A stretch of 64,000 bases of DNA from Roseomonas sp. (GTDB taxonomy: Bacteria > Pseudomonadota > Alphaproteobacteria > Acetobacterales > Acetobacteraceae): positions 1-64,000 of the forward strand of contig JADCFA010000025.1 in assembly GCA_020249775.1 (NCBI GenBank), read 5' to 3'. Position numbers and translations under genes: made by a program. Shown in pieces: positions 1-9,813 of the stretch. The stretch's first letter is position 1; the number at the start of each line of letters is the position of its first letter. The notes beneath the pieces are model-generated. The model searched no databases. It was not told the origin of the DNA and saw nothing but the letters and a program-made list of their open reading frames with translations.

Positions 1-1
1 G

Positions 2-139
2 CCGCCTTACCTCGCTGAGGAAATGGCCGCTGCCATTCCGGGCGCGCGCTTGGTCCGCTTCGCCGGTTCTGGCCATTTGCCGAGCATGGAAGTGCCGGAA
101 GCGGTGAATGCGGCGATGGCCGATTGGTTGGCGGATTGA
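2..139 (+). CDS. alpha/beta hydrolase, C-terminal fragment (5' end outside window)
   Basis: Only the last 45 codons are present, reading in frame from base 2 to a TGA at 137-139. The residues GSGHLPSMEVPEAVNAAMAD are typical of the end of alpha/beta-hydrolase proteins: the His after Gly would be the catalytic histidine, followed by the 'P-x-x-V' helix that closes the fold. The substrate cannot be told from this fragment. It converges on acnA, with a shared hairpin between them. Confidence 0.7.
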   Translation, partial: PPYLAEEMAAAIPGARLVRFAGSGHLPSMEVPEAVNAAMADWLAD

Positions 140-147
140 CCATAAAA

Positions 148-178
148 AAAGGCGCAGCGTTTGAAGCACCGCGCCTTT
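148..178. terminator. bidirectional hairpin terminator between hydrolase and acnA
   Basis: AAAGGCGC at 148-155 and GCGCCTTT at 171-178 form a perfect 8-bp inverted repeat, preceded by a run of A. It gives a stem followed by U residues when read leftward and a weaker one rightward. It lies between two converging genes, as expected for a shared intrinsic terminator. Confidence 0.7.
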
Positions 179-195
179 CGAGTGGTGCGGCTAAA

Positions 196-2892
196 TCAGG
201 CCGCCTTCGCCATCCCGCGCAGCACGTAATGCAGGATACCGCCATTCTTGTAGTATTCCACCTCATCGGCGGTATCCACACGGCACAGCACCTGGGTCTT
301 CACCTGGGATCCATCGGCACGGGTAATCACCACATCCATCATCATGCGCGGCGAGAGCTTTTCCACGCCCAGGATGTCAATCTTCTCATCACCCGTCAGG
401 CCAAGGCTCTGGCGGCTTTCGCCCTCCTTAAACACCAAGGGCAGCACGCCCATGCCGACCAGGTTTGAACGATGGATACGCTCAAAACTTTCGGCAATCA
501 CGGCCTTGATGCCAAGCAGATAGGTGCCCTTCGCCGCCCAATCGCGTGAAGACCCCGTGCCATATTCCTTGCCGCCAATCACCACCAGCGGCACGCCTTC
601 ATTCTTGTAGCGCATCGCCGTGGTGTAGATCGGCGCCACATCACCCGAAGGATAATGCTTGGAAATGCCGCCTTCCACGCCCGGCACCATTTCATTGCGG
701 ATACGCGGATTGGCGAAGGTGCCGCGCATCATCACCTGATGGTTGCCGCGCCGCGCGCCATAGCTGTTGAAATCCGCCTGACGCACCTGGTGTTCCAGCA
801 GATACTCACCCGCCGGAGAGCTTTTGCGGATATTCCCCGCCGGCGAAATATGGTCGGTGGTAATGGAATCCGCGAGCTGAGCGAGGATGCGCGCGCCCTT
901 CACATCACCCACCGGCTTCGGATCGGCCGTCATGCCTTCAAAATACGGCGGGTTCTGAACATAGGTGCTGCCCGAATTCCAGCGATAGGTATCGCTGCCG
1001 GCTTCCACGCGAATGGCCTGCCATTGCGTCGGGCCCTTGAAGACATCGCCATAGCGTTCCTGGAACATCTCGCGCGTCACGGCGGCGTGAACCGTATCGT
1101 TCACTTCCTTTTGCGTTGGCCAGATATCCTTGAGGTAAACCGGCTTGCCATCGCGGCCCGTGCCGATGGGTTCTTTCGTGAGGTCCTTGCGGATGGTGCC
1201 AGCCAGCGCATAGGCCACCACCAGCGGGGGCGAGGCGAGGTAATTGGCGCGCACATTGGCATGCACGCGGCCTTCGAAGTTGCGGTTGCCTGACAGCACC
1301 GAAACCCCGACCAGCTTGTTGTTTTCGATCGCATCCACAATGGCATCCGGCAGCGGGCCGGAATTGCCGATGCAGGTGGTGCAGCCATAGCCCACCGTCT
1401 GGAAGCCAAGCGCATCCAGATGCGGCGTCAGCCCGGCCTTGTTCAGATATTCCGTCACCACCTGAGAGCCAGGCGCCAGCGAGGTCTTCACCCAAGGCTT
1501 CGCCGTCAGGCCCTTTTCCACCGCCTTCTTCGCCACCAAGCCGGCTGCGACCAGCACATAGGGGTTGGATGTATTGGTGCAGGAAGTGATGGCCGCAATG
1601 ACAACATCACCATGGCCGAGGTCATAATTGGCGCCGTCCACCGGCACGCGCAAATCCGCCTGATCCCCTGGCACGCCCATGGTCCCGGCAGCGAGGTCCT
1701 TCAGGAAGGCCGGTGCCGCATTGCTGAGTGCGACCCGATCCTGCGGCCGCTTCGGCCCAGCCATGGAGGGTTCCACCGTGCTGAGGTCCAGTTCCAGCGT
1801 ATCGGTAAACACCGGATCGGGCATGCCTTCCTCACGGAACATGCCCTGCGCCTTCAGGTATTCGCGCGTCAGCTTGATGCGATGCTCATCACGGCCAGAC
1901 AGGCGCAGATATTCCAGCGTGGTGTCATCCACCGGGAAGAAGCCGCAGGTCGCGCCATATTCGGGCGCCATATTGCCAATCGTCGCACGATCCGCGAGCG
2001 GCAGATGCGCCAAACCTGGGCCGAAGAATTCAACAAACTTGCCGACCACGCCCTTCTTGCGGAGCATTTGCGTGACCGTCAGCACCAGATCGGTCGCCGT
2101 CACACCTTCCTTCACGGAACCGGTCAGCTTGAAGCCGATCACATCGGGGATCAGCATGGCAATCGGCTGGCCGAGCATGGCGGCTTCCGCTTCAATGCCG
2201 CCGACACCCCAGCCCAGCACGCCAAGGCCATTCACCATGGTGGTGTGGCTATCCGTGCCATAGCAGGAATCGGGGAAGGCGAAGACATCGCCAGTATCCG
2301 TCGCGGTCCAAACCACCTGCGCCAGATATTCCAGATTGACCTGATGGCAGATGCCCGTGCCCGGCGGCACAACGCGGAAATTATTGAAGGCTTCCTGACC
2401 CCAGCGGAGGAATTCGTAACGCTCACCATTGCGTTCAAATTCGATATCCACATTCTGCTTGAGCGAGGATGCTGTGCCGGAGACATCCACCATCACCGAA
2501 TGGTCAATCACGAGGTCCACTGGCACCAGCGGGTTCACCTTGCGCGGATCGCCACCCAGGCCGAGCAACGCATCGCGCATGGCGGCAAGGTCCACCACGG
2601 CAGGCACGCCAGTGAAATCCTGCAAAAGAATACGCGCGGGGCGGAAGGGCACTTCCTTATCGGAACGGCCTTCCTTCACCCATTCGGCGATCTTCTTTGC
2701 ATCATCCACGGTGTAGGAACGGCCATCTTCGAAGCGCAGCACATTCTCAAGCAGCACCTTGAGGCTATAGGGCAGGCGGGCGATGTCGCCGATGCTCTTC
2801 GCCGCCTCGGGCAGGCTGAAATAATGGTAGGTCTTGCCGTCCACGCTGAGCGTGCGACGGGTCTTCAGGCTGTCTTGCCCGATCATCCGCAT
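196..2892 (-). CDS. acnA: aconitate hydratase A
   Basis: Cytoplasmic TCA-cycle enzyme that interconverts citrate and isocitrate through cis-aconitate using a [4Fe-4S] cluster. The 898-residue length is that of the AcnA/IRP1 class. The three cluster ligands are visible: C438 in SCTNTSNP and C504/C507 in [10 protein letters not shown]. The N-terminus ([11 protein letters not shown]) and the swivel-domain motif [10 protein letters not shown] are family hallmarks. Of two near start codons the first (2892) has AGGG nine bases upstream and is preferred. It stands alone on its strand and diverges from ccmA with only about 74 bp between them. Confidence 0.97.
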   Translation of the reverse strand: MRMIGQDSLKTRRTLSVDGKTYHYFSLPEAAKSIGDIARLPYSLKVLLENVLRFEDGRSYTVDDAKKIAEWVKEGRSDKEVPFRPARILLQDFTGVPAVVDLAAMRDALLGLGGDPRKVNPLVPVDLVIDHSVMVDVSGTASSLKQNVDIEFERNGERYEFLRWGQEAFNNFRVVPPGTGICHQVNLEYLAQVVWTATDTGDVFAFPDSCYGTDSHTTMVNGLGVLGWGVGGIEAEAAMLGQPIAMLIPDVIGFKLTGSVKEGVTATDLVLTVTQMLRKKGVVGKFVEFFGPGLAHLPLADRATIGNMAPEYGATCGFFPVDDTTLEYLRLSGRDEHRIKLTREYLKAQGMFREEGMPDPVFTDTLELDLSTVEPSMAGPKRPQDRVALSNAAPAFLKDLAAGTMGVPGDQADLRVPVDGANYDLGHGDVVIAAITSCTNTSNPYVLVAAGLVAKKAVEKGLTAKPWVKTSLAPGSQVVTEYLNKAGLTPHLDALGFQTVGYGCTTCIGNSGPLPDAIVDAIENNKLVGVSVLSGNRNFEGRVHANVRANYLASPPLVVAYALAGTIRKDLTKEPIGTGRDGKPVYLKDIWPTQKEVNDTVHAAVTREMFQERYGDVFKGPTQWQAIRVEAGSDTYRWNSGSTYVQNPPYFEGMTADPKPVGDVKGARILAQLADSITTDHISPAGNIRKSSPAGEYLLEHQVRQADFNSYGARRGNHQVMMRGTFANPRIRNEMVPGVEGGISKHYPSGDVAPIYTTAMRYKNEGVPLVVIGGKEYGTGSSRDWAAKGTYLLGIKAVIAESFERIHRSNLVGMGVLPLVFKEGESRQSLGLTGDEKIDILGVEKLSPRMMMDVVITRADGSQVKTQVLCRVDTADEVEYYKNGGILHYVLRGMAKAA

Positions 2893-2966
2893 GGTTGGTT
2901 ACCCTTCCTCAAGCGCGCTGGCCTTGCGCGGCCGCGCTGAACGCGGCTTTAAAGCATGGAGATGGC

Positions 2967-3602
2967 ATGTGGTCCATTGGCGGGGGGCGGAATTTGGCGG
3001 CGGGGCAACCCATTCTGGATGTGCGGGAGCTTGCCTGCATCCGCGGTGACCGGGCGGTATTTGCGGGGCTGAGTTTCGCCGTGCCCGCCGGTGGCGCGCT
3101 GCTGCTGACCGGGGCCAATGGCGCGGGGAAATCAAGCCTGCTGCGCATCATTGCCGGTCTGCTGCCGGCGGCGGGCGGTGAGGTGCTGCTGGAAGGCGCG
3201 CCCGCCCGCACCGACCCTGCCAGCCATGCGCTGAGGCTGCGCTATATCTCAAGCCAGGATGCGCTGAAGCCGGCGCTGACGGTGGCGGAAAACCTGGCCT
3301 TTTACGCGGCACTTTGGGGCGGCGATGTCACCCCCGCCCTGGAAGCGCTTGGCCTTGGTGCGCTCGCTTCCCTGCCGGGGCGGGTGCTGTCCACCGGGCA
3401 AAGGCGGCGCCTTGCCCTGGCGCGGCTCGCCTTGAGGCCGGCGCGGCTTTGGCTTTTGGATGAACCAAGCCTGGGGCTGGATGCGGCTTCGGTTGCGCGG
3501 CTTGGCGATTTGATGGCGCGCCACCGTGCTGCCGGCGGCGCCATTCTGGCCGCAACCCATCTGCCCTTGCCGCTGCCGGATGCGCGGGAGTTGAAGTTAT
3601 GA
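2967..3602 (+). CDS. ccmA: heme exporter ATP-binding protein CcmA
   Basis: ATPase of the CcmABCD system, which releases holo-CcmE during c-type cytochrome maturation. From the ATG at 2967 the protein has 211 residues, the usual CcmA length; starts further upstream would abut the acnA start. Walker A is GANGAGKSS, the ABC signature is LSTGQRRRLALARL and Walker B is LWLLDEPSLGLD. The stop overlaps the ccmB start by four bases (ATGA), so the two are translationally coupled. ccmC and ccmD do not follow. Confidence 0.9.
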   Translation: MWSIGGGRNLAAGQPILDVRELACIRGDRAVFAGLSFAVPAGGALLLTGANGAGKSSLLRIIAGLLPAAGGEVLLEGAPARTDPASHALRLRYISSQDALKPALTVAENLAFYAALWGGDVTPALEALGLGALASLPGRVLSTGQRRRLALARLALRPARLWLLDEPSLGLDAASVARLGDLMARHRAAGGAILAATHLPLPLPDARELKL

Positions 3603-4273
3603 GTGGGGGCGTGTTTGCCGGGTTCCTCGCCGTGCTCGGGCGGGAATGGAAGCTCGCGCTGCGCCACCCTGCCGATACCTTGGCCGCCGTGCTGTTCTTC
3701 GTGCTGGTGGCGGCGCTTTTCCCCTTTGGTGTCGGCCCGGCGCCTGAGACGCTTTCCCGCCTTGCCCCCGGCGCCTTGCTGGCAGCGGCATTGCTGGCCG
3801 CGCTTTTGCCGCTTGATCGGCTTTTCGGGGCGGAGGCGGAGGATGGCTCGCTTGATCAATTGTTGTTGTCCGGCCTGCCGCGCGGGGTGCTGGCGGCGGC
3901 CAAGGCGCTGGGCCATTGGCTGACCACGGGCGTGCCGCTGATTGCCGCAACTCCCATCGCGGCGGCGATGCTCAACCTGCCGGTGGAAGCCTGGGGGGTC
4001 GCGATGGTGGCCCTTGCTTTGGCAACCGCGCTTTTGTCGCTGCTCGGCACTTTGGGGGCGGCGCTCACGCTTGGTGCCAGGCGCGGCGGCGTGCTGCTGC
4101 CCTTGCTGGTGCTGCCGCTGGCGATTCCGGCGGTGATTTTCGGCGCGGCGGCAATTGAAGCCGCCAGCGCCGGGCTTTCCGCCGCCCCCTTCCTGCTGCT
4201 GTTGGGCGCGGGGGTATCGCTGGCCGCGCCGCTCGCGCCACTCGCGGCGGGGGCGGCGCTTGGCAGCGACTAA
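3599..4273 (+). CDS. ccmB: heme exporter permease CcmB
   Basis: Integral membrane subunit partnering CcmA in cytochrome c biogenesis. The 224-residue protein has about six hydrophobic segments (for example residues 26-45, 55-70, 105-160 and 175-222) and the family's early 'REWKLALRHP' cytoplasmic motif. It overlaps ccmA by four bases. The gene ends two bases from a converging VOC gene, so the usual ccmC is absent downstream and must lie elsewhere if the system is complete. Confidence 0.9.
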   Translation: MSGGVFAGFLAVLGREWKLALRHPADTLAAVLFFVLVAALFPFGVGPAPETLSRLAPGALLAAALLAALLPLDRLFGAEAEDGSLDQLLLSGLPRGVLAAAKALGHWLTTGVPLIAATPIAAAMLNLPVEAWGVAMVALALATALLSLLGTLGAALTLGARRGGVLLPLLVLPLAIPAVIFGAAAIEAASAGLSAAPFLLLLGAGVSLAAPLAPLAAGAALGSD

Positions 4274-4274
4274 C

Positions 4275-5159
4275 TTATGCTGGTGGCATGGCCCAGACCG
4301 CAGCCTCATTCCCCGCTGCATAATAGTTATTGGTGATCGCCGCATTGCGATTGACCAGCGGGCGCATGAAAAGCGGATGCGTCATGCTGCGGATTTCATG
4401 TTCGACTTCAAACAGCACGCGCCCATCATTCGGGTCCACCACCTTGATGAAGCGGTATTGATGCGCGCTGTCCTCGCGCGAAATCAGCCCGCGTTCATTG
4501 AGGCGATTGTAGATGCCGCCAAAATCCACAAAGGCCAATTGAATGTGATGGCCATCAAAGGCGGGTTGCGGCTTGTCGGTTTCGCGGAAGATCAGGAATT
4601 GTTCCCGCGCCACGCGCACATATAGCGCGCCATCGCGCATTGCCGTGCTGGTGCCGATGATCTGTTCATAAAACCGCGCCATGCCGGGCAGCGTGCCGGG
4701 CGCGACATCGAATTCCACATAGGGCATGCCAAGCGTGATGCGGCCAAGCTTGTCTGCATCCGGCGCATGGCAGCGCATGCGATTGCCCCAGGGGCAGGTT
4801 ACATCCACATGATTGGCGGCTTCGGTGAAGCTGTATTGCGTGCCTTCCAGCCAGCGCCGCGCGCGGTCCAGCCGATGCAATAGCTGCGCGCGATCCGGCA
4901 GCACCAACCCCACCGTGCCGCGCAGCACCTGCGCCGGGCCGGTCGGCAAATGGAATTGGCTGATGCCGACATTGGCCCACATATTATCAATGCCCGTCAT
5001 CAGATAGGGATCACGCGTCAGGCCAAGTGCGCTGATGTAGAAGGCGGTTGCCTTCAACTGATCGGGCACTTGCAGATTGACATGCTGCAATTCGACAATA
5101 TTGCCCAAGGATTCTTCAGTCCGATCCCAGGGGCAGGGGAGTTTCGGGGTGCCATCCAT
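4275..5159 (-). CDS. two-domain VOC (glyoxalase/dioxygenase fold) protein
   Basis: 294 residues containing two vicinal-oxygen-chelate modules: the first starts at ELQHVNLQVPDQLKATAFYISALGL minus its ends (about residue 23), the second near residue 150 (MPYVEFDVAPGTLPGMARFY). A metal ligand H is clear in the first module and E occurs in FEVEHE near the end, but the second module starts with E/D rather than the usual His. The family includes extradiol dioxygenases and glyoxalases; the substrate is unknown. It lies 41 bp downstream of the serine hydrolase gene, probably in the same transcript. Confidence 0.7.
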   Translation of the reverse strand: MDGTPKLPCPWDRTEESLGNIVELQHVNLQVPDQLKATAFYISALGLTRDPYLMTGIDNMWANVGISQFHLPTGPAQVLRGTVGLVLPDRAQLLHRLDRARRWLEGTQYSFTEAANHVDVTCPWGNRMRCHAPDADKLGRITLGMPYVEFDVAPGTLPGMARFYEQIIGTSTAMRDGALYVRVAREQFLIFRETDKPQPAFDGHHIQLAFVDFGGIYNRLNERGLISREDSAHQYRFIKVVDPNDGRVLFEVEHEIRSMTHPLFMRPLVNRNAAITNNYYAAGNEAAVWAMPPA

Positions 5160-5200
5160 TGTTTCGCTCCGTTTCTATCTTTGCGCGGGTTGAATTCGCC

Positions 5201-6511
5201 TCAGCGGCGGCTTTCCACCATTGCGCCATAAACCAGGTTCTTGAACAACATCCGCGTATGGCCGCGGCGCGACGGGCCTTGCGCCATGAAGACCGCAACC
5301 AGCCCCTCAGCCCGGTCAATGGTGAAGGAAGTGCCCCAGGCGCCGGCCCACATGGCATCGCCCGTGCTGCCAGGCGCGACACCCAGCCCATCCTGCAAGC
5401 GCACCCCAAAGCCAAGGCCAAAGCCATAGCCGGGACCGGTCGAGGCTTCCGGTGTGCCGCCCATGCCCTGGATATGATTGGACAGCATGTAATTCACCAT
5501 GGGGGCGGAAAGGTAGCGCCGGCCGGCATAAATGCCGCCATTGGCGACCATTTGCGCGAAGCGGATGTAATCCCCGGCGGTGGAAACCAATCCGGCGCCG
5601 CCCTTGAAATAGGATCGCCCGGCTTCGTTTTCCGTGATGCGATAGGCACGCCACATGCGCGCCTTCAGCGGGTCACTTTCCAGTGCTTCGGCCAGGCGGT
5701 CGCGCTTTTCGGGCGCGACGAACCAGGCGGTATCCTTCATGCCAAGCGGGTCGGTGATGCGCTGCACGAAGAACCGATCAAGCGGCATGCCGGCCACGCG
5801 TTCCACCAGCAGGCCAAGCACATCGGTCGCAACCGAGTAATGGAACATGGTGCCCGGCTGATGCGCGAGCGGTATGGTCCCCAAGCGACGCAGCAGCTCA
5901 TCGCCTGTAATCGGCGCATCGGCTGCAGCGATATTGAGGTTGTTATACATATCCCGCATGCGCGTGGATGGCGCGCTATCCGCATAAACAAAGCCGGCGG
6001 AATGGCGGAGCAAATCCTGCACCCGTGGCTGGCGGCTTGGCGCGACATCCTCGGTGGGCTGACCTTCGCGGCGCAACTCCACTTTCAGATTGGCCAATTC
6101 CGGCAGAAAATCCGCGATTGGATCGGAAAGCTTCATCTTGCCTTCCTCAACCAGCATCATGGCCGCGACCGAGGTGATGGGCTTGGTCATGGAAGCTTGC
6201 AGGAAAATCGAATCCCGGCGCATGGGTTTGGTGCGCGCGGCATCCTGATGGCCATAGGCTTCGAAATGCACCACCTCTCCACCGCGGGCGATGATGGCGA
6301 CACAACCGGGATAGGAACCGCGCGCGGCTTCGGCCATCAGGGCTGGTTCAAAGGCTTTCAGGCGCTGGCGCGAAAAGCCGCGCACCACTTCCGGTGGGCG
6401 GGGTGGGCGCGGCGGGGCCTCGGCGGCTTGTTGCGCCATGGCCGGGCCGGAAAGACCCAGGGCGGAAAGGCCAAGCGCAAAGGTGGCGCGGCGGGACGTT
6501 GTGGGCTGCAT
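5201..6511 (-). CDS. serine hydrolase, class C beta-lactamase/esterase family, Tat-exported
   Basis: Penicillin-binding-protein-fold hydrolase of the EstB/AmpC superfamily. The catalytic S-x-x-K is S107-M-T-K110, and a Y-S-V motif (HYSVATD) stands where the family has its catalytic Tyr. A twin-arginine leader (TSRRATFALGLSAL, ending AMA) predicts export to the periplasm. I chose the ATG at 6511 because GGAGG lies eight bases before it; an ATG six bases further upstream has the same site too close. Such proteins are usually esterases or D-amino peptidases rather than antibiotic-resistance enzymes. Confidence 0.8.
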   Translation of the reverse strand: MQPTTSRRATFALGLSALGLSGPAMAQQAAEAPPRPPRPPEVVRGFSRQRLKAFEPALMAEAARGSYPGCVAIIARGGEVVHFEAYGHQDAARTKPMRRDSIFLQASMTKPITSVAAMMLVEEGKMKLSDPIADFLPELANLKVELRREGQPTEDVAPSRQPRVQDLLRHSAGFVYADSAPSTRMRDMYNNLNIAAADAPITGDELLRRLGTIPLAHQPGTMFHYSVATDVLGLLVERVAGMPLDRFFVQRITDPLGMKDTAWFVAPEKRDRLAEALESDPLKARMWRAYRITENEAGRSYFKGGAGLVSTAGDYIRFAQMVANGGIYAGRRYLSAPMVNYMLSNHIQGMGGTPEASTGPGYGFGLGFGVRLQDGLGVAPGSTGDAMWAGAWGTSFTIDRAEGLVAVFMAQGPSRRGHTRMLFKNLVYGAMVESRR

Positions 6512-6599
6512 GAACATTTCCTCCTCAGGCGGTCCTGAAGAGCCGCCCTGTTTGGAAGAAAGGCTAGATCAGTTTGGGCAAGGCTGAAAGCGCCCTGCC

Positions 6600-7562
6600 C
6601 TATTCCGCCGCCTTGGGCGCGTAGCCCAGGCCGCCTTCATATTTCTCGGCCGCTTCGGCGGGCAGGAATTCGGCTTCCATTTCGCGGATGCGGTCAAAAC
6701 CGGCGAAGCCATGCAGATTGCCCATGGGGTGCTGCTTGAAGCGCGCATCATAGGCGGCCTCCGCCATGGGGCCTTCGGCCTTCAGCGTAGTCGCGAAATC
6801 ATGGATCGCCATGATGGTGGCACGCATTGCCGCACCCGGCAGGATGCAGGCGCGAATACCTATCGCGGCCATTTCTTCTGCCGTGAAGCGGGGTGAAATG
6901 CCAGTCATGTTGTAAAAAACCGGGCCTTTCACCGCCTGGCAGATATGGGCGACTTCTGCCTTGTCCTTCGGGCCTTCCACGAAGGCGAGGTCCGCGCCCG
7001 CTTCCAAAAACGCATTGGCGCGGGTGATGGCTTCTTCCATGGAACCGCCATGCGCGCCGCGCGCATCCGTGCGCGCGATGATCACGAAATCCGGATCGAG
7101 CGCATCACGCGTTTTGCAGGCGGCGCGGATTTTCAGCACAGCCTCATCGCGCGCAATCACCTCCCGCCCCGCGACATGGCCGCAGCGCTTGGGCGCCACC
7201 TGGTCTTCCAGATGCAGCCCCGCCACACCGGCGCGGATATATTCTTCCACCGTGCGCACCACATTGATGGCATTGCCAAAACCCGTATCGGCATCGGCAA
7301 TCAAAGGCGCGCGCACGGCAGAGGCAATCAGCTTCGCATTCAGCGCCATTTCGGTCAGCGTAATCAGCCCTGCATCGGGCAGACCCAGCAGATTGAGCGA
7401 GGTGCCATAGCCCGACATGTAAAGTGCCGGGAAACCCGCATGTTCCAGGATGCGGGCCGACATGGCGTTGAAGCAGCCGGGCAGGATCAGCGGCGCGGGT
7501 TCGCGCAGAAGCGCGCGCAAGCGTGTGGTGGCGCGGGCGGGGCTGGCTTGACCAAGGCGCAT
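6600..7562 (-). CDS. isocitrate lyase / PEP mutase family enzyme
   Basis: 320-residue TIM-barrel enzyme of the isocitrate lyase/PEP mutase superfamily, which makes or breaks C-C or C-P bonds next to a carboxylate using Mg2+. Metal-binding D90-A-D-T-G-F-G-N, E119-D and the catalytic-loop motif K125-R-C-G-H are visible. The loop is closest in type to methylisocitrate lyase / oxaloacetate decarboxylase members, so activity on an oxaloacetate- or 2-methylisocitrate-like acid is possible but not shown. AAGGAAAA precedes the start. It follows the nitroreductase gene by 11 bp in one transcript. Confidence 0.8.
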   Translation of the reverse strand: MRLGQASPARATTRLRALLREPAPLILPGCFNAMSARILEHAGFPALYMSGYGTSLNLLGLPDAGLITLTEMALNAKLIASAVRAPLIADADTGFGNAINVVRTVEEYIRAGVAGLHLEDQVAPKRCGHVAGREVIARDEAVLKIRAACKTRDALDPDFVIIARTDARGAHGGSMEEAITRANAFLEAGADLAFVEGPKDKAEVAHICQAVKGPVFYNMTGISPRFTAEEMAAIGIRACILPGAAMRATIMAIHDFATTLKAEGPMAEAAYDARFKQHPMGNLHGFAGFDRIREMEAEFLPAEAAEKYEGGLGYAPKAAE

Positions 7563-7573
7563 CGGTGTTTTCC

Positions 7574-8404
7574 TTATTTCAGCGGGAAGCCGAGGGAGCG
7601 CAGCGCTGCCTTAAGCCCATCCCTTCCACGCAGCGCGCCAATGGTGCCGATGCGCGAAATCACGCGCTGCGACCAATTATCGGCGGCCATTTCATAACGC
7701 TTGGAATATTCGGCTAGCTTTTCATCATAGGCAGCGCGCAGCGCTTTTTCCTTGGCGGTGGAATAGGTTTCGTGATGCAGCACCGCTTCCTGCGACAAAC
7801 GCGGCTTCACGGCACTTTCCTTGCCGGGCGCGGCGTAGCCCACGCAAAGGCCAAAGACCGGGGCGGCGCCGGGGGGCAGTTCCAACATTGCCGCCACACG
7901 CGGCACATCATTGCGCAGCGCGCCGATATAAACCGTGGCAAGGCCAAGGCTTTCCGCCGCCACCACCGCGTTTTGCGCCGCCAAGCCTGCATCAATCGCC
8001 GCCACCAGGAAGGTCTCCAGGAAGGGCATGCCCGCCAGCGCCACCCCTTCCTGTTCGCCCAGGCGTTCATTGCGCGACACATCGGCGATGAAGACCAGGA
8101 AGATCGGGCATTGTTCGATATGCTTCTGCCCGCCCGCAATCGTCGCCAGCGCCTTGCGCTTTTCCGGATCGTTTACCGAAACCACGGACCAGGTTTGCAA
8201 ATTGGAAGATGTCGCGGCCGATTGCGCCGCCGCGATGAGGGTTTCCAAAGTGCCAGCGGGCGGCGCATCCGGGCGATAGCCGCGCACGGAACGGTGCGAG
8301 AGCAGCAGCGAAATCGTCTCATTCCACGGGCCCGGCTTGGGTTCGGCGCCAGCGCCGTAACGCGCTGTCAGGGCGGCCGGGGCCGGCAATTGCATGCCAT
8401 CCAT
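7574..8404 (-). CDS. NADPH-dependent nitroreductase family (NfsA-like) oxidoreductase
   Basis: FMN enzyme of the NfsA/FRP branch. The N-terminal SHRSVRGY supplies the phosphate-binding Arg, SAATSSNLQTWSV is the conserved FMN/dimer segment, and a C-terminal helix (residues about 225-255, ending in NWSQRV) is the NADPH-side extension seen in this branch. 276 residues is normal. It probably reduces quinones, nitro groups or flavin for a neighbouring monooxygenase; the gene lies 57 bp after an LLM monooxygenase that would need a reduced-flavin supply. Confidence 0.8.
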   Translation of the reverse strand: MDGMQLPAPAALTARYGAGAEPKPGPWNETISLLLSHRSVRGYRPDAPPAGTLETLIAAAQSAATSSNLQTWSVVSVNDPEKRKALATIAGGQKHIEQCPIFLVFIADVSRNERLGEQEGVALAGMPFLETFLVAAIDAGLAAQNAVVAAESLGLATVYIGALRNDVPRVAAMLELPPGAAPVFGLCVGYAAPGKESAVKPRLSQEAVLHHETYSTAKEKALRAAYDEKLAEYSKRYEMAADNWSQRVISRIGTIGALRGRDGLKAALRSLGFPLK

Positions 8405-8461
8405 GTGGGTATTCCTTTGCGATGATGGGGGAAGCCTAGGCCAGAATGGCGCGGTGGGAAA

Positions 8462-9811
8462 TCACCCTGTCTGACGCCACCCCGCCGCCGGGTGGGGTGC
8501 GGCCAGCAAAGGCCCGGCGCCAAAGAGTTTTTCACGGTAGCTCCCCGGCGCATAGCCGCGCTTGTAGCGCCCGCGTTCCTGAAGCGCCGGCACCAAAAGC
8601 CGCACCACATCTTCCAGGCATTCGGGCGTGACGGTACGCGAGAGGTTGAAGCCATCCACATCCGCCTGATCCACCCAGGCGATCAGTTCCTCGGCCACTT
8701 CTTCAACGCTTCCAACAATCGGGGGCTGGCGGCTGCCGAGCACCATCCGGTCCATCAGCGCGCGCTTGGTGGCGCGCGGCGCGGCGGCGCGGAGCGCTTC
8801 CACATTGGAACGGATGGCCTGGCTTTGGCCGGCATCGGGCAATTCCTCATCAAGGGCAAAACGCGCCAAATCTATGCCGAGGGAAGCCGAGGCATGCGCC
8901 AAGGCGCCTTCAATACTGACGTGCTGGCGGTATTCGGCGAGCTTCGCCTCAGCCTCCGCCCGCGTGCGGCCGATGATCAGCGTGGCGCCGACAAAGATGC
9001 GGATCGGGCGCGGTGCGGCGCGGGCGCGCAAATCAGCGACCAGTTTCGCGACATGCGGCTTTGGTCCGCCATTCACAAAGACACATTCCGCATGGCGCGC
9101 GGCAAAACCCCGCCCGCGATCCGAAGCGCCAGCCTGATACAAAGTCGGCGTGCGCTGCGGGGATGGTTCCACCAGATGCGGCGCATCCAGCCGATATTGC
9201 CGGCCTTCATGGCGAATGCGCTTCACGCGCGCGGGATCGGCGTAAATACCCGCCGCACGGTCGCACTTCACGGCATCAGCGGCCCAGGATTCCTCCCAAA
9301 GCCGATAGACGATTTCCATATATTCATCGGCCAGATCGTAGCGATCATCATGCGCCATTTGCCGATCCAGCCCCATGGCGCGCGCGGCACTATCCAGATA
9401 GCCCGTCACGATATTCCAACCGATGCGCCCCTGCGTCAGGTGATCAAGCGTCGAAAAACGCCGCGCCAACAATGCCGGGCTTTCCCACGCCAGATTGCAG
9501 GTCACGCCAAAGCCAAGGTTGCGCGTGGCCGCCGCCATGGCCGGCACAAGCAGCATGGGATCAAGCAGCGGCACCTGCACGGCACTCCTGATGGCCGCAT
9601 CGCCATTGCCGCCATGCACATCGTAAATGCCCAAGACATCGGCCAGAAACAGCCCATCAAACAGGCCTTCTTCCAATAGCCGCGCAAGGCCCATCCAGTA
9701 ATGAAGCGAAAGATAGTCAGCCGAGCGATCCCGCGGATGGCGCCACATGCCCTGCTGGATATGGCCGACACAGGCCATGTCAAAAGCATTGAAGCGGATT
9801 TCGCGCGGCAT
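8462..9811 (-). CDS. LLM-class flavin monooxygenase, NtaA/SnaA/DszA family
   Basis: Two-component flavin-dependent monooxygenase of the luciferase-like fold; relatives cleave nitrilotriacetate, sulfones or pristinamycin precursors using FMNH2 from a partner reductase. The family markers FNAFDMACVGHIQ at the start, WNIVTGYLDSAARAMG near residue 140 and ADEYMEI are all present. An in-frame GTG six bases upstream overlaps the previous stop (GTGA), but the ATG at 9811 has GGGG at good spacing and matches family starts. The substrate is unknown. Confidence 0.85.
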   Translation of the reverse strand: MPREIRFNAFDMACVGHIQQGMWRHPRDRSADYLSLHYWMGLARLLEEGLFDGLFLADVLGIYDVHGGNGDAAIRSAVQVPLLDPMLLVPAMAAATRNLGFGVTCNLAWESPALLARRFSTLDHLTQGRIGWNIVTGYLDSAARAMGLDRQMAHDDRYDLADEYMEIVYRLWEESWAADAVKCDRAAGIYADPARVKRIRHEGRQYRLDAPHLVEPSPQRTPTLYQAGASDRGRGFAARHAECVFVNGGPKPHVAKLVADLRARAAPRPIRIFVGATLIIGRTRAEAEAKLAEYRQHVSIEGALAHASASLGIDLARFALDEELPDAGQSQAIRSNVEALRAAAPRATKRALMDRMVLGSRQPPIVGSVEEVAEELIAWVDQADVDGFNLSRTVTPECLEDVVRLLVPALQERGRYKRGYAPGSYREKLFGAGPLLAAPHPAAGWRQTG

Positions 9812-9813
9812 CG

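Noticed and set aside
1420-2940. 506-codon open frame on the + strand across acnA
   Set aside because: It is antisense to a complete aconitase with all cluster ligands. Its composition (very rich in His, Arg and Gln) is the shadow of GC-biased third positions.
5159-6538. 459-codon open frame on the + strand
   Set aside because: Antisense shadow of the Tat-exported serine hydrolase; no family motif and no ribosome-binding site.
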